The notes: a model not told the origin generated them from the sequence alone. A stretch of DNA of 64,000 nucleotides from Cinnamomum chago (GCA_038049695.1 CP142454.1:88868501-88932500), one strand, 5' to 3'; positions 13,916-27,000 are shown, counted from the first letter of the stretch. Made by a program: numbers and translations.

Positions 13916-16695
13916 ATAGGAACTCATTGATGGGATCGGCCAAAACGGGTGTGTTTGTTTGCATGGAACTAAAACACATAGTAGATATAATTTAGACGCG
14001 CCTATTTGTTGGCAGGTGAGGTCCCCTATTTGAGGACTTTGCTCTACCATTTTGAACCCAATTTATCATTTTCAAATCACTTTCAAATGGCATGTTTGTT
14101 AGCGTAAGAGGAATCTCCCATCCAAATTAGAGGATTTTTTTTTTCTTTTGTTCCCCTGGCATCATGGCTATTCTCAATGAGGATTCTCAGGGAAGAAAGA
14201 TCGCATTCCATGTTTGGCTAACAGAGTGGAACAACACACTTTACACTGTACTACATCGAGCAGTTCATTATTTCCCACCCGCTTTACAATATCCAAGAGA
14301 AACCAAGGCATGGAATTTCAATGCTAGTTATTTTCAACCTTCGAAAGAAGGTCAACGGTTTCGATTGTGAATTAAAGGGCCCATAGAAGTCCACAAAAGT
14401 AGCAGATGGGCTTGTTTGAAATTTCTCACCAATTTCTTAAAATCCGTGATGAATCAACGACTAAAATTCGACCTCTAGTCGGTTTTGGCCTTCTAAAGAT
14501 TATAAACGGTAAATCACCAAGTAAGTGGATAAATTAAAATACTATTATGCATGATTTTCTCTATTTTTCTCTTTTAATTCGATGATTAGGAATATATTAG
14601 GTATTGTTGATCCCGTCAAATTCATATCTCTATTCTACCGCACTAGTCAATTTTAATCATAAACCATGTGATGAATCTTGATTCTAGATTGGCATGTTAG
14701 GGATCTTTTTTGAAGTCCATGACTAGCCTCAATTGCTACTGTGAATTTATAAAGTACATGCATGTTGCATGGACCGTGTGAATTACCTTAAAATCAATGA
14801 TCGATGGCATCCATGGGTCCAAAAAAGATTTATCATTCACGTTGTGGGAAATTCACCATGACCGTACAGTCCACGGTGGGGCTCCACAGAAGCCATGTTG
14901 GCCAAATCGATGGGCCACCCAATGGTTGTGTAGACCGCCATGTCTCGTTGTAGTTGGGTTAAGTATTTCAAGTCCATGTTTGCTGGTAGAATCTCTTATG
15001 CACGCTTGTATACATGCTGCAGAAAATCTGCTAAAATTTATATTTTTCAAACCTCTATAGGAATTTATTTTATGAGAAATTAAAAAAAAAAACCTCGCAC
15101 TTTCCTGGAAGAAAAAGTGTCCGCAACAGACATGGATCTTGTTAGTAGATAGAAAACCATTTCCGCAGTCCTCACTTTTTTTCATGAATGGGCCCTACAG
15201 TGGAGTTGAAAAGAAATCATGCATTTTTCATATGGGACCGACGGAAGATTCCACACGGGCCCATATGTGAAAAAATGGAAAGATGCAGGATTTCCGCCGT
15301 TGAAATCAGCCGTAATTATGCATTTTCCACATTTCCTCCGCTCACAGAGGAGGAAAAGTGGAAAATGCAGCTTCACTGCATATGCAACTTTTCGGCCTTT
15401 GAAAGCAGCGGTAAAGCTGTATTTTTCACTTTTCCTCCTCTCCGAGCAGGGGAAAAGTGGAAAATGCAGTTTTACCGCTGCTTTCAACGGCGGAAAACCT
15501 GCGATTAGTTCCCACACGGCTCCGATGCTATTTTCCATCTTTTTTTTACTTAGGGGGACGTGGGGCACTTGTGCCTTGCATTTTCTTTAAGCACACCATC
15601 CACGTGTCATCATAGTGGGGCCCGGCTAATGAGTAATCTGAATGGACTACACATGGAGGACGCCCCTGAATTAGGCCGTTTGCACGATTTGCTCTACGAG
15701 TTCAATTTTGAAAAAGGCCGAAACTCGTTGGCTACTGATAAAAGGGATTTGGATGATTACATAGGATCCATTTTTCGTAAGATGTAGGTCACGACCAGAT
15801 TAAGATCTCTCCACCCGGCCGCATCCCCAGGTGGGCCCCACATCAAGGGGTGTATTTCGCTTCGTGTGCACCGGATAACCACCAAACAAGGATTTCTTCT
15901 TTTAACAAAGACTGGTGGTTGGGCTTAGTCTCCTGTTTTAAGAAGGACCAGCATTAGATCTCGTGTAATGTGCATGTTAACTCATGAAAATTGAATAATC
16001 ATTTCAAGTTAAGTTATTTATCGATTCATAAAAGGTTACTCAATTTATTCAAACCCCCCAAAATTGCTGGAACAAGAGTTTCACGTATAAAGCCAAGCAA
16101 GCTAGTGCCTATGTGTGGATGATGAACCACTGTCAATGAAGACAACCTACATGGTTTTTAACCTAGTTTAAAAAAAAAAAAAAAAAGCCATCAGACTTTG
16201 GCTTTATATCACTATTCTGCCAAAAATGGCTTTTAATATCATAGAAATTGAAAACATCTAATTAAGGATCTCGGTTTTTGTGATTACGTCATCATAAGCC
16301 TTATCCTAACACCAACCCTTGGCTAATGTAAAAGCTAGGTTTGAAGCGTTTGGCTCCTGTGACTCAGATTTCAAAGATAAGTTTGAAATATCAATGGTGG
16401 CGCCCGCTCAAAACTAAAACCCGATGACTCGTGTGCTCTTGTTCCAAAATAAGTTTATCGTGTTTGATGATCTTTCAATTCCAATTCCACAAGGGGTCTC
16501 TAAACTCATAAAAGGACCACACGTATATCCAGTGAACCTAAGAAACTTTGGGGAAACGATGTACTCCACGGGATCAAACCATCAAAACAGAGAAAAACAC
16601 CTTGGACATGAGCTTCGCTGGATTTCTAGAGTAACATGCTTGCACCAAGGGTATGTTGATTGATGGCCCGTTGGTTAGTATGGAATTCGGAATGC
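13916..16695. repeat. Macrosatellite unit 6
   Basis: Mosaic of both haplotypes: majority-type left hairpin arm, but GAGCAGGGGAAAAG and the ACCGCTGC arm as in unit 5. A shortened T-run and AGCGTAAGAG near 14102 interrupt recurrent open frames, and CTTTAAGCAC near 15589 truncates another. Confidence 0.95.
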
Positions 16696-18929
16696 ATAGG
16701 AACTCATTGATGGGATCGGCCAAAACGGGTGTGTTTGTTTGCATGGAACTAAAACACATAGTAGATATAATTTAGACGCGCCTATTTGTTGGCAGGTGAG
16801 GTCCCCTATTTGAGGACTTTGCTCTACCATTTTGAACCCAATCTATCATTTTCAAATCACTTTCAAATGGCATGTTTGTTAGCGGAAGAGGAATCTCCCA
16901 TCCAAATTAGAGGATTTTGTTTTTTTTTTTCTTTTGTTCCCCTGGCATCATGGCTATTCTCAATGAGGATTCTCAGGGAAGAAAGATCGCATTCCATGTT
17001 TGGCTAACAGAGTGGAACAACACACTTTACACTGTACTACATCGAGCAGTTCATTATTTCCCACCTGCTTTACAATATCCAAGAGAAACCAAGGCATGGA
17101 ATTTCAATGCTAGTTATTTTCAACCTTCGAAAGAAGGTCAACGGTTTCGATTGTGAATTAAAGGGCCCATAGAAGTCCACAAAAGTAGCAGATCGGCTTG
17201 TTTGAAATTTCTCACCAATTTCTTAAAATCCGTGATGAATCAACGACTAAAATTCGACCTCTAGTCGGTTTTGGCCTTCTGAAGATTATAAACGGTATAT
17301 CACCAAGTAAGTGGATAAATTAAAATACTATTATGCATGATTTTCTCTATTTTTCTCTTTTAATTCGATGATTAGGAATATATTAGGTATTGTTGATCCC
17401 GTCAAATTCATATCTCTATTCTACCACACTAGTCAATTTTAATCATAAACCATGTGATGAATCTTGATTCTAGATTGGCATGTTAGGGATCTTTTTTGAA
17501 GTCCATGACTAGCCTCAATTGCTACTGTGAATTTATAAAGTACATGCATGTTGCATGGACCGTGTGAATTACCTTAAAATCAATGATCGATGGCATCCAT
17601 GGGTCCAAAAAAGATTTATCATTCACGTTGTGGGAAATTCACCATGACCGTACAGTCCACGGTGGGGCTCCACAGAAGCCATGTTGGCCAAATCGATGGG
17701 CCACCCAATGGTTGTGTAGACCGCCATGTCTCGTTGTAGTTGGGTTAAGTATTTCAAGTCCATGTTTGCTGGTAGAATCTCTTATGCACGCTTGTATACA
17801 TGCTGCAGAAAATCTGCTAAAATATATATATTTCAAACCTCTATAGGAATTTATTTTATGAGAAATTAAAAAAAAAACCTCGCACTTTCCTGGAAGAAAA
17901 AGTGTCCGCAACAGACATGGATCTTGTTAGTAGATAGAAAACCATTTCCGCAGTCCTCACTTTTTTTCATGAATGGGCCCTACAGTGGAGTTGAAAAGAA
18001 ATCATGCATTTTTCATATGGGACCGACGGAAGATTCCACACGGTCCCATATGTGAACAAATGGAAACGTGCAGGATTTCCGCCGTTGAAATCAGCAGTAA
18101 TTATGCATTTTCCACTTTTCCTCCGCTCACAGAGGAGGAAAAGTGGAAAATGCAGCTTCACTGCATATGCAACTTTTCGGCCACTGAAAGCAGCGGTAAA
18201 GCTGTATTTTTCACTTTTCCTCCTCTCCGAGCAGAGGAAAAGTGGAAAATGCAGTTTTACCGCTGCTTTCAACGGCGGAAAACCTGCGATTAGTTCCCAC
18301 ACGGCTCCGATGCTATTTTCCATCTTTTTTTTACTTAGGGGGACGTGGGGCACTTGTGCCGTGCATTTTCTTTACGCACACCCTCCACGTGTCATCATAG
18401 TGGGCCCCGGCTAATGAGTAATCTGAATGGACTACACATGGAGGACGCCCCTGAATTAGGCCGTTTGCACGATTTGCTCTACGAGTTCAATTTTGAAAAA
18501 GGCCGAAACTCGTTGGCTACTGATAAAAGGGATTTGGATGATTACATAGGATCCATTTTTCGTAAGATGTAGTGTGAGGTCCCACCCTTGGTGGGCCCTC
18601 TAAGGGCTATTTTATAGACTAATTAACTTTAATTTATGTTAATTATTGTTTAATTATGTTAATCTTCGCTAATCTTCGCTAATCTTCGCTAATTATTGAT
18701 AATTATTGCTAATCAGTGTTGATTACTGGTTTATTTGGGGCTAATTAGTTGGACTAGTTAGATTTCCTAAGTTAGTTAGATCAACTTAGTGGGTTAGTGT
18801 TTTTAATTAAATAGGGTGTTGTGTTAATCCTAGGCTTGGTTAGTAGAGTCTAATTAATTAAGCTAATTAGGTTGGGTTAGTATAAGGTGCCTCTCTTCTA
18901 GAAACTTCCTAACCTAATGACCAACCTAC

Positions 18930-18985
18930 CCTCAAACCCTAACCCTAATCCCAAGTTAAACCCTAAAACCCTAAGGGTGTTTTAG
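18930..18985 (+). promoter_or_regulatory. Telo-box-like AACCCTAA cluster in LTR-1
   Basis: Several AAACCCTAA-like words occur in about 55 bp just upstream of the TATA box. They resemble the telo-box promoter motif of plants. They are too few and too irregular to be a telomere remnant. Confidence 0.45.
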
Positions 18986-19009
18986 TCCTTAATCACTTCC
19001 CCCTAGACC

Positions 19010-19016
19010 TATATAA
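19010..19016 (+). promoter_or_regulatory. TATA box of LTR-1
   Basis: TATATAA sits about 440 bp inside the LTR in a C-rich context, followed by a long pyrimidine-rich leader. A transcript start near 19040 is expected. The orientation matches the TG-to-CA direction of the LTR. Confidence 0.6.
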
Positions 19017-19944
19017 CCTCTCTTAACTCCCATTTGCAAGAACCCTAAACCTAATCTCAGCCCCCATCCCAAGATAACCTCCAGCCCTCTTCCCAAGAAA
19101 ACTGCTCCAGCCCACTACTGTTCCTCCCCAACTACCTTCATTCCCATTGCAACCCTCTCCTCCTCCTTCTTCTCTCTACGTTTGAGCCAAGGGTTGCAAC
19201 TGGCACTGTGCTGGAATTTCAGTCTTGGAGCTACTGTTGTTGATGCCTTCATCTTCCTCCCCATTTCATTTCCTCCAAGCTGCTGGGCTGTGCTGCAACT
19301 ACTTCTTCTCTGCTGGAATATTTCCTCTGTGACTGTCTTCCTAAAGGCAGCAGCTACATCATCTTCTTCCTTTTCAATTCCTCACCTGGGAGGCCCAGCT
19401 GTTGCTGGAATCTGTTTTAAAGAGCTGCTGTGTCTTCTTCCTCTTCTTCCCTTTCATTCCTCTCTTCTTTCCATTGCTGGAACTGTGCTGGAGGCTGCTG
19501 TTATTGCATTGGAAACAACTCTTAAGAGCTGCTACAGCAGCTGTGCTTCATCTTCTCCTCACTTCACAGCTGGAACTTGGATCTTTACTGTTACTTCTCT
19601 CTCTCTCTCAAGCTAAAGAGGCAAGTGCATCTTACTGTTAACTTAGGATATGTGTATGTTTTCCTTTGATTCTTTGTTTCAGTTCATAGATGTGATTCAT
19701 TAGTCTTAGAAATCATTGAGCTCTGTTTGATGTGTTTGGATGGACTGGCCATTGATGAATGGGGGTTTTCACCCCCCATTTGGTAGATCAATGGGTCCAA
19801 GTAGGGTTATTTGTTGGGCTTTGGAGTTAATCTATGTTTGGAGATGGTTTGGAGATGTTTGGAATGGATTGGAAGTAGTTTGGGTGGAAGTGGAGCCAAA
19901 ACAGAGGGACTGCAGAACCTGGAAAAATCCCAGGTTTCGTGCAG

Positions 19945-20079
19945 CCGGTTAACCGGACTATGCAGGCCGGTTAACCGGCCACACTGAAATTTCTGGAAGG
20001 GTAGCTCCCAGTTAAGTTCCTGCAGGGGCTTGCTGCAGTGCAGCCGGTTAACCGGACTATGCAGGCCGGTTAACCGGCC
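19945..20079. repeat. Palindrome pair repeat in LTR-1
   Basis: A roughly 50-bp segment is repeated twice about 100 bp apart. Each copy holds two perfect palindromes: CCGGTTAACCGG (19945-19956, 20044-20055) and GGCCGGTTAACCGGCC (19965-19980, 20064-20079). Related inverted words (CTCGGTTGAT and ATCAACCGAG) occur near 20425-20460. Confidence 0.9.
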
Positions 20080-23000
20080 ACACTGAGATTTCTTGGAAAA
20101 CTGGCCCTTAGCCATTTCTTGCACAAATTTCATTCCAAATAGTCGGGTTGACCTGGTCTCGCACCGGTTGACCCGATTCACGCTGTTTGTGCAAGAAGTG
20201 ACTGAAAGTTGGTTCTTCAATCGAAATTTAGACTCCTTACACCCAAATCGACTTGATACTTAGGGTTTTACTTTAGATAATGTTTAAAGCTGGGACATCA
20301 ATCCTTTCTAGGGTTTTTGGAGTATTCGATCAATCGCCCAGGCCAGGGGTTTGACCGAACACGCTGGAAACCTTTGGAAACGAATTGAGTTGTCCAGGAA
20401 GCCTGATTTAGATTAGTTAGTGCACTCGGTTGATCTTCCAGGCCAAGAAATCAACCGAGCTCACAACACATCAGGTTCACCTGGAAAACCCTGATTTTCC
20501 AGTTTTCAACATTTAGGAGATGTGATTCAGTTGTGGGGCCCATTGACCATCCAAATGAGTATGTATCAGTGTCCTAAGCCCGAGTCAACGGTGTGGCTCA
20601 ACCTTGACTCGCGGGGACCACTGTTTAGTGTTTTGGTTAATAATCTAAGATGATTCGACCTCTAAGAGTTGTCAAAGATGCCCTTAACCAACTAAGCACC
20701 AAATACAATGTTTTATGGCATTAATGACATCGTTTGGAGATCGAATTACCGGAGATAGACCCGAACCTAAAGTGGCCCATTACCTAGGATTGGACCGTTG
20801 GATTTCCCGTTGATTCTCTGATTGAAGTTTATACTTCGCTGTTATCATTTATTGTCATTCTTAGATCTTTAGAGTAGCTGATTACTATTAATTGAACATA
20901 ATTGGAAGACCTGAACCTAGGGTATCTAGAGGTGACCCGATGTTGTGATTTCGGAGATCATTGACCCGTGTCTGTGTCTAGGCGGGCCCTTATTGGGCCT
21001 AAGTGTGGTGATGTGAACCCTTTAGCTTGAAGAGATAGTTTCTATTGGACTGTTAAGTTATATGGATTATAATGGAACTGTTTGTCAGTAGTAGATGGAT
21101 TGGTTGCCTCGTTTGGACGGTTTTAGACCAGGCCATGTACTGATGGGCCTTGGTATGGATCCAACGAGTGGGCCTGGATCTTGAATAAGATCCAGAGACT
21201 GAATTAAGATGTGTGGACCTTATAGAGGTATTGTTAGGACCTTGTTCACGCAAGGCAAAGCCTAGACAGACACAGACCTTAGAGTTATTCTCGAGTCGGC
21301 ATGAACATTCACTCGGTTGATTTAAGCTCAGCCGGTGGACTGATCATCCTCGGTAGGAGCTAGTTGAGTATTGAGGAGCTATCATGATGAGCTGTGTGGT
21401 TAAGACGGCAAGGTGTCATACCGTGCCGATCTGGAGTGATGAGATGATGAGTTGATGAGTGATATTCGGGATTAGTTATTCCCTGGTGAGATTCCCCACC
21501 GCGACTGTGTTCAGTATGGGAGGGCCGCGGCATAATATCCCGCGGTATTCCAGCTCATGTGAATGTGCCACCTTGTTTGTAGTAGTTTAGATGTTTTCTA
21601 TTTATACTGATTCCTTATGATTTAAATGCACAACTGCCTAGTTCTTTTCCCTTGCTATTCATTTAACTTATGTACCCGTCTTTATTTCCTTTGATATATA
21701 TATGCTATGTTAGTAGTATGCTGTATCTTGCCAGATCGTTTAGATCTGACCCATTCTATGGTGCTTAGGCCTTGACCCAGAGATCCATGACAACGCACTA
21801 GCTGTAGTCGAGGCACCTGTTGCTGGAGAGTATGCGTGGGGCCCAGCCGACACGGATGTCGAGCCGGAGGGCGAGGAGTTCATTCCAGGGTTTTGAGGGA
21901 CTTTGTTTATTTTGGGTTTTGGAGAGATGTTCTGTAGTGAGAAGGGTAGAATGGAAATGTATTAACTTGTTATTAACATTGAACCATTTACAAAGTAGAC
22001 TGTAGTCTTGCTCTTACTTTATATATATTGATGCCTATTACTTCCGCTTTATTTAAATCGTTATGCTTCCGCAAATTTTAAATGTTATTATTATTTGGTT
22101 CAAAAAGTTTTAAATTGGACCTCACTGCGGCCTACGATCTTGGAAGTTCTCGGATTTTCCGGGAAGTAGCGCGCCAATTTCGGGTGATCGAACGAGTATA
22201 TCGGTATCCGGAATTGGGGCGTTACATGTAGGTCACGACCAGATTAAGATCTCTCCACCCGGCCGCATCCCCAGGTGGGCCCCACATCAAGGGGTGTATT
22301 TCGCTTCGTGTGCACCGGATAACCACCAAACAAGGATTTCTTCTTTTAACAAAGACTGGTGGTTGGGCTTAGTCTCCTGTTTTAAGAAGGACCAGCATTA
22401 GATCTCGTGTAATGTGCATGTTAACTCATGAAAATTGAATAATCATTTCAAGTTAAGTTAATTATCGATTCATAAAAGGTTACTCAATTTATTCAAATCC
22501 CCCAAAATTGCTGGAACAAGAGTTTCACGTATAAAGCCAAGCAAGCTAGTGCCTATGTGTGGATGATGAACCACTGTCAATGAAGACAACCTACATGGTT
22601 TTTAACCTAGTTTAAAAAAAAAAAAAGCCATCAGACTTTGGCTTTATATCACTATTCTACCAAAAATGGCTTTTAATATCATAGAAATTGAAAACATCTA
22701 ATTAAGGATCTCGGTTTTTGTGATTACGTCATCATAAGTCTTATCCTAACACCAACCCTTGGCTAATGTAAAAGCTAGGTTTGAAGCGTTTGGCTCCTGT
22801 GACTCAGATTTCAAAGATAAGTTTGAAATATCAATGGTGGCGCCCGCTCAAAACTAAAACCCGATGACTTGTGTGCTTTTGTTCCAAAATAAGTTTATCG
22901 TGTTTGATGATCTTTCAATTCCAATTCCACAAGGGGTCTCTAAACTCATAAAAGGACCACACGTATATCCAGTGAACCTAAGAAACTTTGGGGAAACGAT

Positions 23001-23135
23001 GTACTCCACGGGATCAAACCATCAAAACAGAGAAAAACACCTTGGACATGAGCTTCGCTGGATTTCTAGAGTAACATGCTTGCACCAAGGGTATGTTGAT
23101 TGATGGCCCGTTGGTTAGTATGGAATTCGGAATGC

Positions 23136-23275
23136 ATAGGAACTCATTGATGGGATCGGCCAAAACGGGTGTGTTTGTTTGCATGGAACTAAAACAAAAA
23201 GCAGATATAATTTAGACGCGCCTATTTGTTGGCAGGTAAGGTCCCTTATTTGAGGTCTTTGCTCTATCATTTTGA
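23136..23275. repeat. Macrosatellite unit 8, truncated; array edge
   Basis: About 140 bp of the next unit is present, with more substitutions than inner copies (AAACAAAAAGCAG, GGCAGGTAAGG, GAGGTCTTTG). Similarity stops near TTTGATCCCAAG. The divergence is what is expected at the edge of an array that is homogenised internally. Confidence 0.85.
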
Positions 23276-24060
23276 TCCCAAGATTCAATTAGAGGCATAT
23301 ATTCCATCTGCACCTGTGTAGAGCCGGCCACTGGGAATAATCTCAAAGGAAAATGGAAGTGAAAGAAATCAAGGAAAAACAACATAGTCATGAAATTGAG
23401 TTTCATAAAATTGGTGCTGCACAAAGAACCCCATAGTGCCATACAGAAGCTCATTGAGAAGCGAAAGGAAAGGGCATCTCAATTCACAATCATTCTATAT
23501 TTATAGCTTAATATAATTTATTAACAACACTCATGACAGCGTCAAATAAAAAATGTTATTTTCCAAGTATAAATAAAGAAAAACAATATATATATTATAT
23601 TTTTTTTGTTACATTAGATATTCAAACTCTCGCACTCTATTGATACACGATGTTCTCAGCGGGAGATGTAACGAGGGACAATTGACAATACAAAATTCTC
23701 AAAGAGTGGCTGCAACAATAAATTGACAACATGAGACAACTGAGTGTTGACCAGGAATACAAGATGTCAACCAAATACATCTAAGGTCATTTACCTTTTT
23801 CTTTTCTTTTCTTCTTTTTTTTTTTTTTTTGTGTAACGAATGACTCAAATTCAAGCAATCTCACACTCACACCCATGTCTCTGACCAATTGAGTTACATT
23901 GTTTGAACATCTCATGTCAGGCCAACATATTAGTTTTCCACCGCAAGTATTGCCAGACATCTGTATTTGACTCGACATAGTAAGGAGAAGGCTTTGCTGA
24001 TGATGATGATCTGTATTTATTCATACTAGTTTATATGGACGGAGAGATATTGAGATACTT
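23276..24060. other. Intergenic, no gene seen
   Basis: AT-rich sequence between the array edge and the last exon of the GDSL gene, with a CT/T-rich run near 23795-23830. The proximal part should hold the 3' UTR of the GDSL gene on the minus strand. No repeat or gene was recognised. Confidence 0.5.
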
Positions 24061-27000
24061 TTAGTCCTTCAACAAGTCATCTATGGCTTTGTGAAGGAAG
24101 TTGATGACATTGGAGTATGTCTTCTCGGATGGGTGGATTGAGTCGAAGAAGACGTACTTGGAGGCATCCGAACATGCGGGAGAATGGGAGTTGCATAAGA
24201 AGGATGCTTCAATCAGCCCTGTTCCACAGCATCCGCTTGTCGTCTCCTCAAAACCTGTCAAAATTCAGCTTAATATATCATGTGGCCTACTTGACGGACC
24301 TTGGTCTTGATTTAATGTGGGTCCTCTTATTCATTGATGGCCCACTTGAGTGGACCTTACTTATCAATTAGAGTCAATTGGACTATATATTGAATTGATC
24401 ACAAGAAACATTTTGCCTAACAATGAATTAGTTACTTATGATATGTTATCCAACTGTGAATACCATCTAATCCAAGTGACAATGGTATTTCTATTGAATC
24501 ATTTGGGCTCATTGGTGTGGGTCCTCCTTTGATAGGCCAGGTCAAAAAGTTTATTCTGATCATCAAATGCGTCAGACTGAATAAAAATGAGATGAGTATG
24601 ATGATGATGATGAGGAGGAGGAGGAGGAGGAGGAGACAAGTATTTAGTCAACCTGGTGGCCTTAGAATAGTAGTCAAATGCAATGAGTGGGGCCCACCGC
24701 AGAAACCTAGGGGGTTGAAAAAGATTGTCATGCTTCTCAAATAAAGACAGATTTTCAAACATAGCAATCCAGGTAAAAAACCGAGTTTGTTTGCTAGAGA
24801 ATCTTGTATGTTGGGAATTTCTACAGCAAGCAAAGGGTCAGTTGTAATCCATTGGAATTCTCAAAATCTTCTAGTTCGGTTAGCAGAACTTCACAAAATC
24901 TCAATTTTCAGCACCACTTACCAAACTTGGTTGGATCTTGGACCATGTCAAGGACGGGGTGATAGATATCGCAGTATGCCAGTCGGAGATCAAGTGAAAG
25001 TGAGGAACTGCTGCCGCTGCTTGTTTTATGCATTTGCAGTGCCATCAACTCGTCTTGCAGCTTCTGATTGTAGTCGCTTGATAAGGAGTTTAATGAGTCA
25101 ATGCAACCACGTTCGGGAATCTGAAACCCCAACTTATGTGGTTCTAAGGTTATGACCACGGGCAAGCAACCCATTGGGGGAAGCCCCACCACACCAATCT
25201 TCCTAACCCCTAGATCCCTCACTTCCTGTAATGTGATGTTGCATGTTAAAATCATATAAAGGAAAGACGTTAAAAAAGATGGCAGAGAGTAAACCTTATT
25301 TTCATATGAGAGAAATTGCATATCTGATTCAGAACAATATTCGCTTCCAAAATTTTAGGTGATTCTCTTTCATCTGATTTAAACTTTTTAAATTTTAAAA
25401 TCACTTAAATTTTTGGATGACGTGTTGGAGTCTTATAGGTCCACTCATGGTGTAAATATAACAAATGGGATAGGTGATCCGGACTCTATTCGAAACTATA
25501 TGTTCCTACTCAAGGAATCGAATCCGGAGAAATTATATTCACATTCACATATTAAAAATATTTAGGTTTTTAAGAGTCTACATAAGTTGAGTTATATTTA
25601 TATTTGATACTTTACTTGATTCAGAACAATATTCGGAACCAGAACTATATGGTCCAACTTAGGGACTCGAAATTCGAATCCGCAGAAATCTTATTCACAT
25701 AATATTAAAAATACATATAGGTTTTAAGGGTCCACATAATTTGAGTTATATTCATAATTGATAGTCTACTTAGCTTTAATCATAAGCCATTTAACAGCCC
25801 CACTTGTACATTTAAAATTTTTATTTTGAAGCTCTTTTTATTCAATTATACTAATCCTCCCCACATCAAATCTATTCTGGATCCCTTAATTTTTTAAAGT
25901 TGATGCCCGATCTAGATGTAACTCGAAGGGTCCGTGCTGGATCCAGATCTATAAAGAGACGGTTTTGGGTTTTGGGTCCAAATACACTATGGTTCTTCCC
26001 CACATCCGATCCATCTGTATCACTAAATCTGATCTTTAAGGTAATGTTTTGAGGGACTTAAAAGTTTGTTTGAATAAGTGCAAAAGTTGGGAAACAAAAT
26101 GGGTCCATATGGTTCAGGCTAAAATTTGGGCCATTAACAGGCCTTGATATATTCATTTTAAGGAGATGAAGGGTCATGGACTAACCTAGAGCATAGATGG
26201 AATAGGACCGAGTAGCAAACCTGCAGGAATTGTCTGAGATTGAGAAGCAAGAAGTTCTGATATTCCTCAACTGTGTACTTCTTCTGTTGGAAGGGGAGAG
26301 CCATGTAATTGACAACAAAATCATTTGTACCCGCACTGACTACTACTAGAGCTTTTTTAATGAGATCTTGGGTCCTTTTCTTCCCAATTCTATGCTGAAT
26401 CATCTTCAGATACTCACGAAAGTAGTCCAGTTGCTTTGGCATGTCAATCACACTCTGCAATTACAGGCAAACATTCAGAAATAAATAACCATTTTTTATT
26501 TTAATTTGTCTGTAATATGCAAGCACCTCATCACCCTTTTAAAACAAGATGAAAATTGAGCTCAACTTGTATGGAATTTTGACTTGAATGTGATGAACCA
26601 AGTAGTAGGGGTGGCACTGGGTTGGATCAGGCAAATTTTTGGGTTGGGTTGACTATGGGTGGCTGCATGTCAAAGCGCAACCCATAACCACTCCATTTTT
26701 AAAATGAGTCAGCTAATTTTTATTAAAAAGTATTTTATCTACTTCTACCACCGCTTTCAGGTTTTTTTTTTTGTTTTTTTTTTATTTATTGGTGCAATAT
26801 TTTGAACCCATGACCTAATGGTCTAAACCATAGGTTCCAACCATCATAACAATGCAGAGATTGACACGCTTTCAAGTTTTGGCAGAAATGGATAGCTAAC
26901 GAAACTTAAAATGAGTCATCACCATGAGTCAAACAGTGGCGAGTTAGAATACTGAGATTAATGACTTGGCACTGAAATGTGCACTGGCCGGGTTCCACAT

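Larger units (their letters stand above)
18573..22226. mobile_element. Solo LTR of a Ty3/gypsy-type retrotransposon (LTR-1)
   Basis: The 3654-bp insertion starts TGTGAGGTCCC and ends GGGGCGTTACA, the TG...CA ends of an LTR. It is flanked by direct copies of TGTAG at 18568-18572 and 22227-22231, the 5-bp duplication made by retroviral-type integration. The first 40 bases do not recur at the right end, and no gag, protease, reverse transcriptase, RNase H or integrase frame is present. It is therefore a single LTR left after LTR-LTR recombination. The TGTAACGCCCC-style end and the great length fit long-LTR plant Ty3/gypsy elements (Tekay/Del-like), an inference without an internal region to confirm it. 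The open frames at 19182-19641 are a CT-rich leader, not genes. Confidence 0.93.
16696..23135. repeat. Macrosatellite unit 7, interrupted by a solo LTR
   Basis: The unit runs normally to 18572 and resumes at 22227. The interruption is the solo LTR at 18573-22226. Removing it with one 5-bp duplication leaves a 2781-bp unit. It carries the variant hairpin haplotype seen in unit 5. Confidence 0.95.
1..23275. repeat. 2.78-kb macrosatellite array (7 units plus a fragment)
   Basis: The same sequence recurs head to tail. The anchor ATAGGAACTCATTG starts at 1, 2784, 5568, 8351, 11134, 13916, 16696 and 23136, giving periods of 2783, 2784, 2783, 2783, 2782 and 2780 bp. The seventh period is 2781 once the inserted 3654-bp LTR and its 5-bp duplication are removed. 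Copies differ by scattered substitutions and homopolymer length changes. The array continues past the left window edge and its last copy breaks off near 23275. No transposase, reverse transcriptase, rRNA or tRNA signature was recognised in the unit. It is more probably a non-coding satellite than a gene cluster. Confidence 0.97.

Noticed and set aside
222-18572. Many recurrent open frames of 60-162 codons in the satellite units, on both strands
   Set aside because: They recur only because the DNA recurs. Overlapping frames exist on both strands through the hairpin block, several are broken by indels in units 5 and 6, and none has a recognisable domain.
18930-18985. Interstitial telomere repeat
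   Set aside because: Only a few irregular CCCTAA words, inside an LTR promoter; they fit telo-box motifs better.
19182-19641. A 144-codon frame inside LTR-1
   Set aside because: It lies in the CT/TG-rich leader after the LTR promoter and its composition is low-complexity (Ser/Leu/Phe-rich). It does not resemble gag or any known protein.
1-23275. rDNA or 5S gene array
   Set aside because: No rRNA-like sequence or Pol III internal promoter was recognised in the 2.78-kb unit.
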